Source of the DNA: Mycobacterium sp. SM1
GTDB lineage: Bacteria > Actinomycetota > Actinomycetes > Mycobacteriales > Mycobacteriaceae
DNA length: 64,000 nt
Assembly (NCBI RefSeq): GCF_018361265.1
Contig: NZ_JAFLNH010000001.1
Coordinates: 930,001-994,000 of the forward strand
Direction: 5' to 3'
Both the position numbers and the translations under genes were made by a program. Of the stretch, positions 27,450 through 35,499 are shown piece after piece (position 1 is the stretch's first letter; each line of letters starts with the position of its first letter). Below the pieces are notes generated by a model. The model saw nothing but the letters and a program-made list of their open reading frames with translations, searched no databases and was not told the origin of the DNA.

Positions 27450-28421
27450 ATGTACTTCCTGGGGGTCGACCTCGCGTGGGGAGAAATCAATCAGAGCGGT
27501 GTCGCGGTGGTCGACGAGGACGGCCGACTGCTGCACGCCGGCGCGGCGCGCGACGACGCGAGCATCGAGGAAGCGCTGTCGGCATACCTGGGCGGGGAAT
27601 GCCTGGCCGCCTTCGATGCGCCGTTGGTGGTGACCAACGCCACCGGGCACCGGCCCTGCGACCAGGCGCTCAACCGTGACTTCCGCCGGTTCGAAGCGGC
27701 CGCGCGCCCGGTCTACACCGGGCGGCCCGAGTTCGCCGGGACGCCGCGGGCGGCCAGGCTGGCCGGCGCGCTCGGCCTCGACCTGGATCCCGATTCCCGG
27801 GCGATGCGACGAGCCATCGAGGTGTATCCGCATCCGGCGACCGTGGTGCTTTTCGGCCTGGATCGCACGCTGAAATACAAGCGCGGCGCCTTTCGCACTC
27901 GCCGACGCGAGATGCTGCGCTTGATGAGGCTGATCGAGGGGCTTGGTGAGGCGACTCCCCGACTGTGCGTACACCACAACACCGCCTGGGTCGAGCTGCG
28001 CAACAAGGTCGCCGCGGCGACCCGCCCGGCGCAGCTGGATGCGGCCGAAGATCCCGTCGACGCCGTGCTGTGCGCATACCTCGCGCGCTACCGCCAGCAC
28101 CGCCCGAAGGATGTGACCATCTACGGCGATCTCACCACGGGCTACGTCGTCACCCCCTCGCTTCCACCGCCACCTCGCCGTGGTGCGCCGCAGCGGGCGC
28201 GCGCCCGGCCGCCGGCCAACAGCACCCGGGCAAGATCACCCGCGGCAGTCAACGACTCACAGGTCTCCGGCCGGGGGCGCGAGCACATCGACGATGCCCA
28301 GCAGCGTCGCCCGCACCGCGGCGCGCGGGTCTCGCCGGTCGTCGACCAGCGCGGAGACCACCGCGCCGTCGGCAGCGGAGATCAGTGCCGCGACCAGGCC
28401 CAGTTGCGCGGAACGCCCTGA
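27450..28421 (+). CDS. DUF429 protein (Rv0776c homologue), probably with a read-through C-terminus
   Basis: From MYFLGVDLAWGEINQSGVAV this reads as a DUF429 protein, a family with an RNase H-like fold predicted to act on nucleic acids. DLAWG and AAFDAPLVV carry the expected acidic residues. The domain ends near YGDLTTGYVVTPSLP (about 28170). The frame then continues for some 80 arginine- and proline-rich residues that run antisense into the TetR gene, so the native stop was probably lost by a small indel. The start at 27450 matches the conserved N-terminus; the upstream codon at 27402 overlaps purB. Confidence 0.72.
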   Translation: MYFLGVDLAWGEINQSGVAVVDEDGRLLHAGAARDDASIEEALSAYLGGECLAAFDAPLVVTNATGHRPCDQALNRDFRRFEAAARPVYTGRPEFAGTPRAARLAGALGLDLDPDSRAMRRAIEVYPHPATVVLFGLDRTLKYKRGAFRTRRREMLRLMRLIEGLGEATPRLCVHHNTAWVELRNKVAAATRPAQLDAAEDPVDAVLCAYLARYRQHRPKDVTIYGDLTTGYVVTPSLPPPPRRGAPQRARARPPANSTRARSPAAVNDSQVSGRGREHIDDAQQRRPHRGARVSPVVDQRGDHRAVGSGDQCRDQAQLRGTP

Positions 28422-28868
28422 TCGCTCAAGAGCCTCGGCGACGGCATCGGCACGCTGGCGCAGGGTCCGCTGCTGAATGTCGCGTAAGGCGGGGAGGCGC
28501 ACGCACGCGATGTAACGCTCGTAACGGCAGATCAGCTGCTCGGTGAGCTGCGAGGCCGGCCCGTCACCGACGAGCAGGTCAACTAGGACATCGACGGTCC
28601 TCTCGGCGCTGCGGCGGCGCCGGGACAGGCCCGCGACCCGGGCCCGCAGCTGCGCAACCTCCAACATCCCGATATGCTCGACCGCCCTGGTGATGAGGTC
28701 GTCCAGCGACGAGAAATAGTACGTGGTTGAAGCCAGCGGCAAGCCGGCCCTGCGGGCGACCGCCCGGTGCCGCACCGCATCCAACCCGCCCTCGCGCAGC
28801 AGCTCGGCGGCGGCACTCACCAGCGCGTACCGTCGGCGTTCTCCCTTGGGAGTAACCGCTGCCGTCAC
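28257..28868 (-). CDS. TetR-family transcriptional regulator (Rv0775 homologue)
   Basis: This is a 203-residue regulator with the N-terminal TetR helix-turn-helix (RRYALVSAAAELLREGGLDA, HRAVARRAGLPLASTTYYFS at about residues 10-55). The C-terminal ligand domain ends DVLAPPAGDL. It is divergent from the esterase gene, the usual arrangement for a repressor of its neighbour. An imperfect dyad lies between the two starts. The ligand is unknown. Confidence 0.9.
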   Translation of the reverse strand: MTAAVTPKGERRRYALVSAAAELLREGGLDAVRHRAVARRAGLPLASTTYYFSSLDDLITRAVEHIGMLEVAQLRARVAGLSRRRRSAERTVDVLVDLLVGDGPASQLTEQLICRYERYIACVRLPALRDIQQRTLRQRADAVAEALERSGRSAQLGLVAALISAADGAVVSALVDDRRDPRAAVRATLLGIVDVLAPPAGDL

Positions 28869-28913
28869 GCCTCCCCATGCTGCCAGTCCGCCCGGTGCCG
28901 CATTGCGCTTTCA

Positions 28914-28935
28914 GTTAAACCCCTCCGGGTTAAAC
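28914..28935. promoter_or_regulatory. candidate TetR operator
   Basis: Two copies of GTTAAAC at 28914 and 28929 enclose CCCTCCGG. Because GTTAAAC is nearly its own reverse complement, the 22-bp whole is an imperfect palindrome (18 of 22 positions symmetrical by my count). It sits between the TetR gene and the esterase start at 28945, the expected place for an operator. Confidence 0.5.
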
Positions 28936-28944
28936 GCCTCTGGC

Positions 28945-29844
28945 ATGATGACCGGCATGCCCGAGTTGACCCGCCGTGCGCTGCTGCGGCTTGGCGCCGG
29001 CATGGCCGCGGGTGCGCTCGGCGCCCAGACGCTCGGCCTGCTGCTGACCCCCCGGCGCTCGCTGGCCGCGCCGGGGTCGATGACGGCCGCCCAGGTTCCC
29101 CTGGCACCGGCCACGCCGCTGGCGCCGGCGGCTGCGCCGACGATGGCGACCGGCTCGTTCGTGTCGGCGGCACGCGGGGGAGTCGTGACGAATTGGGCGA
29201 TCGCCCGCCCGCCGGGTCAAACGAGGGCCCTGCGGCCGGTGATCGCCCTGCACGGCAAGGGCTCCGACGCGGCGTCGGTGATGGCGGGCGGCGTCGAGCA
29301 CGGCCTGGCACAAGCCGTTGACGCCGGCCTGCCGCCGTTCGCGGTGGTCGCCGTGGACGGCGGCGGAAGTTACTGGCACAAAAGGGCTTCCGGCGAGGAC
29401 TCCGGCGCCATGGTGCTCGAGGAGCTCATCCCGCTGCTGGGCACGCAGGGCCTGGACACCTCCCGGGTAGCGTTTTTGGGCTGGTCGATGGGCGGCTACG
29501 GCGCGTTGCTGCTCGGCGGTCGGCTGGGAGCGGACCGGACCGCGGCGATCTGCGCGGTCAGTCCGGCGCTGTGGCTCTCCCCCGCCGCGGCCGCGCCCGG
29601 GGCGTTCGACGGTGCCGACGACTGGGCGGCGAATTCGGTGTTCGGGCTGCCCGCCCTGGCGTCGATCCCGATCCGGGTGGACTGCGGCACCAGCGACCCT
29701 TTCTATGCCGCGACCCGCCAGTTCGTCACCCAGTTGCCGCACCCGCCGGCGGGCGGTTTTTCCGCCGGCGGGCATAACCCCGCGTATTGGAGCGCACAAC
29801 TGCCGGCCGAGCTGACGTGGATGGCACCGCTGCTGACCGCTTAG
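28945..29844 (+). CDS. Tat-exported esterase D/Ag85-fold esterase (Rv0774c homologue)
   Basis: This is a protein of about 300 residues with a twin-arginine signal (LTRRALLRLGAGMAAGALGA) and a proline-alanine linker, then an alpha/beta-hydrolase domain. The nucleophile elbow GWSMGGYGA (GxSxG) is clear; a His is expected in GGFSAGGHNPAYW and an Asp around DCGTSDPFY. It is probably a secreted or cell-surface ester hydrolase. The start is one of the closely spaced ATGs at 28945, 28948 or 28957; the frame upstream is antisense to the TetR gene. Confidence 0.85.
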   Translation: MMTGMPELTRRALLRLGAGMAAGALGAQTLGLLLTPRRSLAAPGSMTAAQVPLAPATPLAPAAAPTMATGSFVSAARGGVVTNWAIARPPGQTRALRPVIALHGKGSDAASVMAGGVEHGLAQAVDAGLPPFAVVAVDGGGSYWHKRASGEDSGAMVLEELIPLLGTQGLDTSRVAFLGWSMGGYGALLLGGRLGADRTAAICAVSPALWLSPAAAAPGAFDGADDWAANSVFGLPALASIPIRVDCGTSDPFYAATRQFVTQLPHPPAGGFSAGGHNPAYWSAQLPAELTWMAPLLTA

Positions 29845-29858
29845 CACCCGCCCGGACC

Positions 29859-31604
29859 TCACCCAGAACCGGGGTCTGGATTCTTCGGCGCGGGTGTGGC
29901 CGCGCTCCTCGGGTTGAGGGTGGTCAGGTGGCCGCTTTCCTGGCCGGCGGCGGGGTCCAGTTCGCAGTCGACGATCGCCGGGTCGCCGCAGGCCAGCGCG
30001 TCGGTGAGCGCGGAGCGCAGCCCAGCCGGGGTGGTAACGTGATAACCCTTGCCGCCGAAGGCTTCTGCGATTAGCTCGTGTCGCGCGTGGGCGCTCAGGA
30101 CGGTGGGTGCCGGGTCCGTGCCCGAGATGGTGGGCTCATCGCCGCGGTAAATGCCGCCGTTGTTGAGGATGACGACGGCGACCGGCAGCCGGTAGCGGCA
30201 GATGGTCTCGAAGTCCATGGCGCTAAAGCCGAATGCGCTATCCCCCACGATCGCCACCACCGGAGCGCCGGTCTCGACGGCGGCGGCGATCGCGTAGCCC
30301 ATGCCGATACCCATCACGCCCCAGGTCCCGGCGTCGAGCCGGTGCCGCGCCATCTGCATGTCGAGGACGTTGCGGGCGACATCCAACGCGTTGGCGCCCT
30401 CATTGACCACGTAGACCCGAGGGTGCCGCTCCAGCACGTCGCGAACCGCGCGCAGCGCGCCGTAGAAGCGCATCGGGTGGGCATCCTCGTCCAGCCGCTC
30501 GCGCATCGCCGCGTCGTTGCGGGCCCGCCGCTCGGCGAGCTCGCGAGTCCAGGCCTGCGGCACCACGATCGGATGGTCCCGCAGGCCGTCGAGCAGCGCC
30601 ACCATCACCGAGCCGACATCGCCGGCCAGCGGGGCCGCGATCGGTTGATTGCTGTCGAACTCGGACGCCTCGATGTCGACCTGGATGAATTTGACGCCGG
30701 CGGACCATCGCGGCGGGTCGCCATGGCCCAGCAGCCAATTCAGCCGGGCACCGACCAGCATGACCACGTCCGCGCGGGCTAGGGCCAGCGAGCGCGCGGC
30801 CGCGACGGACTGCGGATGGGAATCCGGCAGTAGCCCCTTGGCCATCGACATCGGCAGGTAGGGAACCCCGGCGGTCTCCACAAACTGGCGAATCACGTCG
30901 TCGGCCTGAGCATATGCCGCGCCCTTACCGAGCACGACCAGTGGCCGGCGGGCCTGCGCCAGCAGCTTCAGGGCGCTCTCGACCGCCTCGGGCGCCGGCA
31001 GTTGGCGCGGAGCGGGATCGACCACCCGCCATAGCGTCCCGGCGGCGGTGGCGGCGTCGATCGCTTCGGCGAGCACGGCACCGGGGACGTCGAGGTAGAC
31101 GCCGCCCGGCCGCCCGGACACCGCGGTGCGGATGGCGCGCGCGACACCACGCCCGATGTCCGCCGCCCGGGTGATTCGGTACGCCGCTTTCGCGAACGGC
31201 CGGGCAGCGCCCAGCTGGTCGAGTTCCTCGTAGTCGCCGCGTTGCAGGTCGACCAGCGCCCGATCGCCGGATCCCGAGATCTGAATCATCGGGAAGCAGT
31301 TCGCGGTGGCGTTCGCCAGCGCCACCAGACCGTTGAGGAAGCCGGGCGCGGACACCGTCAGGCACACGCCGGGCCGCCGGGTCAAAAACCCCGCGGCGGC
31401 GGCGGCATTGCCCGCGGAGGTCTCATGCCGAAAACCGATGAAGCGGATTCCCGACGCCTGCGCCAGCCGGGCCAGGTCGGTGATCGGGATGCCGACCAAC
31501 CCGTAGATGGTGTTGACCCCGTTGAGCTTGAGGGCGTCGACCAGCAGGTGGAAACCGTCGGTCAGCTCCCCGGGCCCGGATGGGGTCGCCGATAGGCTGC
31601 TCAT
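29859..31604 (-). CDS. oxcA: oxalyl-CoA decarboxylase-type TPP enzyme
   Basis: This 581-residue thiamine-diphosphate enzyme matches Rv0118c (oxcA). The N-terminal TPP-binding Glu lies in GFRHETSAGNAAAAAGFL, and the C-terminal cofactor motif is GDSAFGFSAMDFETICRYRL ending in a conserved NN. Oxalyl-CoA decarboxylase makes formyl-CoA and CO2. The ATG at 31604 is preceded by GGAGGG and leaves 52 bases to the divergent fadD7 start; the 636-residue frame extends into that gene. The pair of an oxalyl-CoA decarboxylase and a FadD7-like ligase suggests oxalate degradation. Confidence 0.85.
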   Translation of the reverse strand: MSSLSATPSGPGELTDGFHLLVDALKLNGVNTIYGLVGIPITDLARLAQASGIRFIGFRHETSAGNAAAAAGFLTRRPGVCLTVSAPGFLNGLVALANATANCFPMIQISGSGDRALVDLQRGDYEELDQLGAARPFAKAAYRITRAADIGRGVARAIRTAVSGRPGGVYLDVPGAVLAEAIDAATAAGTLWRVVDPAPRQLPAPEAVESALKLLAQARRPLVVLGKGAAYAQADDVIRQFVETAGVPYLPMSMAKGLLPDSHPQSVAAARSLALARADVVMLVGARLNWLLGHGDPPRWSAGVKFIQVDIEASEFDSNQPIAAPLAGDVGSVMVALLDGLRDHPIVVPQAWTRELAERRARNDAAMRERLDEDAHPMRFYGALRAVRDVLERHPRVYVVNEGANALDVARNVLDMQMARHRLDAGTWGVMGIGMGYAIAAAVETGAPVVAIVGDSAFGFSAMDFETICRYRLPVAVVILNNGGIYRGDEPTISGTDPAPTVLSAHARHELIAEAFGGKGYHVTTPAGLRSALTDALACGDPAIVDCELDPAAGQESGHLTTLNPRSAATPAPKNPDPGSG

Positions 31605-31656
31605 GCCCTCCAGTCTCATACCGGCGCCCCCGGCTTTTCCGTCTAGCCTGGCAACG

Positions 31657-33189
31657 ATGACATTCACCGCCGAGGATTCGAGCCCCCCCATCGCCGAGCT
31701 GGTCGCCGCAGCGGCACACCGGCAGCCGCAGGCGCCTGCGCTCGTGGTCAGCGACCAGCGTGTTCCCATCAGCTACCGCGACCTGCTGCGGCTGAGCGAC
31801 GACTTGGCCGCTCGGCTCACCCGTGACGGCTTGCTGCCCGGTGACCGGGTGGGGTTGCGGACGCGCGGCGGCCCCGAGTTTGTCGCCGGATTACTTGCCG
31901 CGTCCCGCGCGGGGTTGGTGGTAGTCCCGCTGGATCCGGCGCTGCCCGTAGCCGATCAAAACGCCAGGATCACGGCGGCCGGAGCGCGGGTGGTCTTGAT
32001 CGAGGCCGACCAGGCCGGCGAAACCGCCCAGCCGCCGTTCCCGTGCTGGCCGATCTCGGTGACCGCCGCCGCGAGCGCCACCCGTGTCCGGCTAAACGCC
32101 GCGGCCGCCCCGCGCCCCTCGACCGCGGCGCCCGAGGGACTGCTGCCCGATGACGCCCTGATCATGTTCACCGGGGGGACAACCGGGGTGCCGAAGATGG
32201 TGCCTTGGACGCACGACAACATCGCCCGCGCGGTGCGCAGTGTTATCGCCACCTACCGACTCGGTCCGCGGGACGCCACCGTCGCGGTGATGCCGCTGTT
32301 TCACGGCCACGGCTTGATCGCCGCGCTGCTGGCGACCCTGGCCTCGGCCGGCACGGTGCTGCTTCCCGCCCACGGGCGGTTTTCCGCGCACACGTTCGCC
32401 GATGACCTCCAGGCCGTGCGCGCCACCTGGTTCACCGCGGTACCGACGATCCACCACATTTTGCTGCACGCCGCGCCGGCGCCGCGCGCCACCCGGCTGC
32501 GGTTTATCCGCAGTTGCAGCGCAGCGCTGAATCCGGAGACCGCGCGAGCGTTGCGCGCCGTGTTCGGGGCCCCGGTGCTCAGCGCCTACGGCATGACCGA
32601 GGCCACCCACCAGGTGTCAAGCACGAAAGACGCCCGGGAGATCCCGGCGGCCGGCCTTGTCGGCCGCTCGACCGGACCCGAAATCCGGATCGTCGGGGAC
32701 GACGGCACACCGTGCCCGCCCGACACCGTCGGCGAGGTCTGGTTGCGCGGCCCTACGGTGGTGCGCGGCTACCTCGGCGACGCCGCCGCGACGGCGCGCA
32801 CGTTCACCGACGGATGGCTGCGCACCGGGGACCTGGGATCGCTGTCGGCGGGCGGTGAGCTGACGCTGCGCGGGCGCATCAAGGAGCTGATCAACCGCGG
32901 CGGCGAGAAAATATCACCGGAGCGCGTCGAGGCCGTGCTGGCCGGCCACCCGGACGTCGCCGAGGCGGCGGTGTTCGGCGTCCCGGATCCGGTCTACGGG
33001 GAAATCGTCGCGGCGCTGATCGTGCCGACTCCGTCCGCCTCGCCGAGCCCCGCCGCGCTGGCCGCGTTCTGCCGGGAGCGGCTGGCGGCCTTCGAGGTGC
33101 CCGCGACCATTCGGCTGACCAACGAGCTGCCGCATACGGCGAAGGGTTCCGTCGACCGGCGCGCGGTGGCCGAGGGATTCCGGCGGTGA
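31657..33189 (+). CDS. fadD7: FadD7-type acyl-CoA ligase, possible oxalate-CoA ligase
   Basis: This is an adenylate-forming enzyme of 510 residues. The AMP-binding P-loop MFTGGTTGVPKMVPWTHDN is near residue 170, with SAYGMTEATHQV, DGWLRTGDLG and the C-terminal lysine motif ELPHTAKGSVDRR. Rv0119 (fadD7) is the best recalled match. It resembles the plant AAE3/yeast Pcs60 oxalyl-CoA synthetase group, which fits its divergent partner oxcA, but substrate choice is inferred. The GTGA overlap with ggtA means the two are translated together. Confidence 0.82.
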   Translation: MTFTAEDSSPPIAELVAAAAHRQPQAPALVVSDQRVPISYRDLLRLSDDLAARLTRDGLLPGDRVGLRTRGGPEFVAGLLAASRAGLVVVPLDPALPVADQNARITAAGARVVLIEADQAGETAQPPFPCWPISVTAAASATRVRLNAAAAPRPSTAAPEGLLPDDALIMFTGGTTGVPKMVPWTHDNIARAVRSVIATYRLGPRDATVAVMPLFHGHGLIAALLATLASAGTVLLPAHGRFSAHTFADDLQAVRATWFTAVPTIHHILLHAAPAPRATRLRFIRSCSAALNPETARALRAVFGAPVLSAYGMTEATHQVSSTKDAREIPAAGLVGRSTGPEIRIVGDDGTPCPPDTVGEVWLRGPTVVRGYLGDAAATARTFTDGWLRTGDLGSLSAGGELTLRGRIKELINRGGEKISPERVEAVLAGHPDVAEAAVFGVPDPVYGEIVAALIVPTPSASPSPAALAAFCRERLAAFEVPATIRLTNELPHTAKGSVDRRAVAEGFRR

Positions 33190-34766
33190 CCGCGCCTTTT
33201 GCCTGGGACTTTCCCTACGCCTGGCCGCGGAAACCGGTGCTGGGTCGAAACGTGGTGTGCACGTCGCAACCGCTCGCCGCCCAAGCGGGCTTGGCCATGC
33301 TGGCCGACGGCGGCAGCGCGGTCGACGCGGCCATCGCCGCGGCGATCACCCTCACGGTGGTGGAACCGGTGTCCAACGGTATCGGCTCGGACGCCTTCGC
33401 CATCGTCTGGGATGGCACGCGGCTGCACGGGCTCAACGCTTCCGGCCGCTCGCCGGCGGCGTGGACCCCCGAGTACTTCCGCGGCAACGGTGTTCCCACG
33501 CTGGGCTGGAATTCGGTCACCGTGCCCGGCGCGGTGTCGGCCTGGGCCGAACTGCACGCCAAGTTCGGCAAGCTCCCGTTCCCACGGCTTTTCGAGCCCG
33601 CAATCGCCTACGCCCGGAACGGCTTTCCGGTTTCACCGACGGTCGCGGCGCAGTGGGCGGCCCAGGCGCCGCTGTTGCGGTGCCAGCCGGGGTTCGCCGA
33701 GACGTTCCTGCCCGGCGGCCGCGCGCCGAAACCCGGCCAGCTCGTCACCCTCGCCGACCACGCGGCCACGCTGGAGAAGATCGCCGCGACCAACGGCGAA
33801 GCGTTCTACCGCGGGGAACTGGCGGCCCGATTGGAGGCGCATGCGCGTGCCCACGGTGGCGCGATGCGGGCCAGCGACCTGGCCGCCCATCGCCCCGACT
33901 GGGTCGACACCATCAGCATCGGCTACCGCGGCTACACCATCCACGAGATCCCGCCCAATGGCCAGGGGATCGTCGCCCTGATCGCCCTGGGCATCCTCGA
34001 GCACTTCGACCTGGTGTCGCTGCCGGTGGATTCCGCCGACAGCGTGCACCTGCAGATCGAGGCGGTGAAGCTGGCGTTCGCCGCAGCGCGGCCCCGCCTC
34101 GCCGACATCGATCACATGCCGCTACGCCCGGCGCGCCTCCTCGACACGGAGTACCTGACGGGCCGCGCGGCGCTGATCGACCCGACGCGGGCACGGCCGG
34201 GGCCGGCCGAAGCCCCGGGCGGCGGCACCGTGTATCTGGCCGCCGCCGACGCCTCAGGGGTGATGGTGTCGATGATCCAGTCCAACTACCTGGGCTTCGG
34301 CTCCGGTGTGGTGGTGCCCGGCACCGGTATCGCGCTGCACAACCGTGGAGCGAATTTCCTTGCCACACCGGGACATCCGAACCAAGTCGGACCCGCAAAG
34401 CGTCCGTACCACACGATCATGCCGGGTTTTGTCACCAAGGACGGCACACCGGTGATGAGTTTCGGGGTGATGGGCGGAACGATGCAGCCGCAGGGACACG
34501 TGCAGGTGATGGTGCGCATCGTCGACCATGGCCAAAACCCCCAGGCCGCCTGCGATGGCCCCCGGTTCCGGTGGGCCCAGGGCATGCAGGTCAGCTCGGA
34601 GCCCGGGTTTTCGGAGCCAACGCGCGAAGAGCTGCGTCGGCGCGGGCACGAGCTGATCACCGCGGACGGCTACCAGTTCGGCAGCTGCCAGGCGATCTGG
34701 CGGCTCGATGACGGCTATCTCGCCGTGAGCGACCCCCGCCGCGACGGGCAGGCCGCGGCCTTCTGA
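33186..34766 (+). CDS. ggtA: gamma-glutamyltranspeptidase
   Basis: GGT transfers or hydrolyses gamma-glutamyl groups of glutathione-like compounds and matures by self-cleavage before a Thr/Ser. The 526-residue precursor has the large-subunit features GLAMLADGGSAVDAAIAAAI and NGIGSDAFAIVWDG, and the processing and active-site region GGGTVYLAAADASGVMVSMI near residue 350. The tail has SFGVMGGTMQPQGHVQV. The GTG start overlaps the fadD7 stop. It corresponds to Rv0773c; oxcA-fadD7 now separates it from the Rv0774c-type esterase that is its neighbour in M. tuberculosis. No signal peptide is evident. Confidence 0.9.
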   Translation: MTAPFAWDFPYAWPRKPVLGRNVVCTSQPLAAQAGLAMLADGGSAVDAAIAAAITLTVVEPVSNGIGSDAFAIVWDGTRLHGLNASGRSPAAWTPEYFRGNGVPTLGWNSVTVPGAVSAWAELHAKFGKLPFPRLFEPAIAYARNGFPVSPTVAAQWAAQAPLLRCQPGFAETFLPGGRAPKPGQLVTLADHAATLEKIAATNGEAFYRGELAARLEAHARAHGGAMRASDLAAHRPDWVDTISIGYRGYTIHEIPPNGQGIVALIALGILEHFDLVSLPVDSADSVHLQIEAVKLAFAAARPRLADIDHMPLRPARLLDTEYLTGRAALIDPTRARPGPAEAPGGGTVYLAAADASGVMVSMIQSNYLGFGSGVVVPGTGIALHNRGANFLATPGHPNQVGPAKRPYHTIMPGFVTKDGTPVMSFGVMGGTMQPQGHVQVMVRIVDHGQNPQAACDGPRFRWAQGMQVSSEPGFSEPTREELRRRGHELITADGYQFGSCQAIWRLDDGYLAVSDPRRDGQAAAF

Positions 34767-34914
34767 TCCTCGTGATCTCTCCCGGGGTGTGGCGCTCCCC
34801 CGGGGCGTGACGGGGTGGTGCCCCACCCGGCGGGCCGGCGGGCCGGGTCAAGGGTTGCGAACTGTTGCGTGTTGAGTGTAGTTAAGTGTGCGTAAGTGTG
34901 TTTGAATTGGTGTT

Positions 34915-35499
34915 GTGAATCTGGCGGATTGGGCCGAATCGGTTGGGGTGAACCGGCATACGGCTTATCGCTGGTTTCGGGAGGGAACGCTGCCGGTGCC
35001 CGCGGAGCGGGTGGGCCGGCTGATTCTGGTGCGCGCGACGCCGGCCGGCGGGGGCGCGGCGGACAGTGTGGTGATCTATGCCCGGGTGTCCAGCCATGAT
35101 CAGCGCGCCGATTTGGATCGCCAGGTGGCCCGGTTGACGGCGTGGGCGACCGAGCGGGATCTGACGGTGGGGCAGGTCGTTACCGAGGTCGGGTCGGGGC
35201 TGAACGGCAAACGCCCGAAGCTGCACCGGATCTTGTCGGACCCGGATGCGAAGGTCATTGTTGTGGAGCATCGCGACCGGTTGGCCCGCTTCGGGGTGGA
35301 GCATCTGGAGGCGGCGTTGGCTGCGCAGGGGCGGCGGATCGTGGTGGCCGATCCCGGGGAGACGACCGATGATCTGGTGCGCGACATGATCGAGGTCCTC
35401 ACGTCGATGTGCGCCCGGCTGTATGGGCGGCGCGGGGCACGGAACCGGGCGATGCGCGCGCTGACGGCCGCTAAACAGGGACCGGGCCGGGCGGCATGA
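34915..35499 (+). CDS. tnpA: IS607-type serine recombinase TnpA
   Basis: This 194-residue transposase has the IS607 layout: an N-terminal MerR-like helix-turn-helix (VNRHTAYRWFREGTLPVPAE at residues 12-31) followed by a resolvase catalytic domain. The nucleophile Ser lies in VVIYARVSSHDQ, with the conserved VVEHRDRLARFG. The intact frame resembles Rv0921 of IS1535. The GTG start gives MNLADWAESVGV. The end overlaps tnpB (ATGA). It is complete, in contrast to copy 2. Confidence 0.93.
   Translation: MNLADWAESVGVNRHTAYRWFREGTLPVPAERVGRLILVRATPAGGGAADSVVIYARVSSHDQRADLDRQVARLTAWATERDLTVGQVVTEVGSGLNGKRPKLHRILSDPDAKVIVVEHRDRLARFGVEHLEAALAAQGRRIVVADPGETTDDLVRDMIEVLTSMCARLYGRRGARNRAMRALTAAKQGPGRAA

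Noticed and set aside
33257..34711. 484-codon plus-strand frame inside ggtA
   Set aside because: It is in a shifted frame relative to a full-length gamma-glutamyltranspeptidase and is arginine-rich with no recognisable domain.
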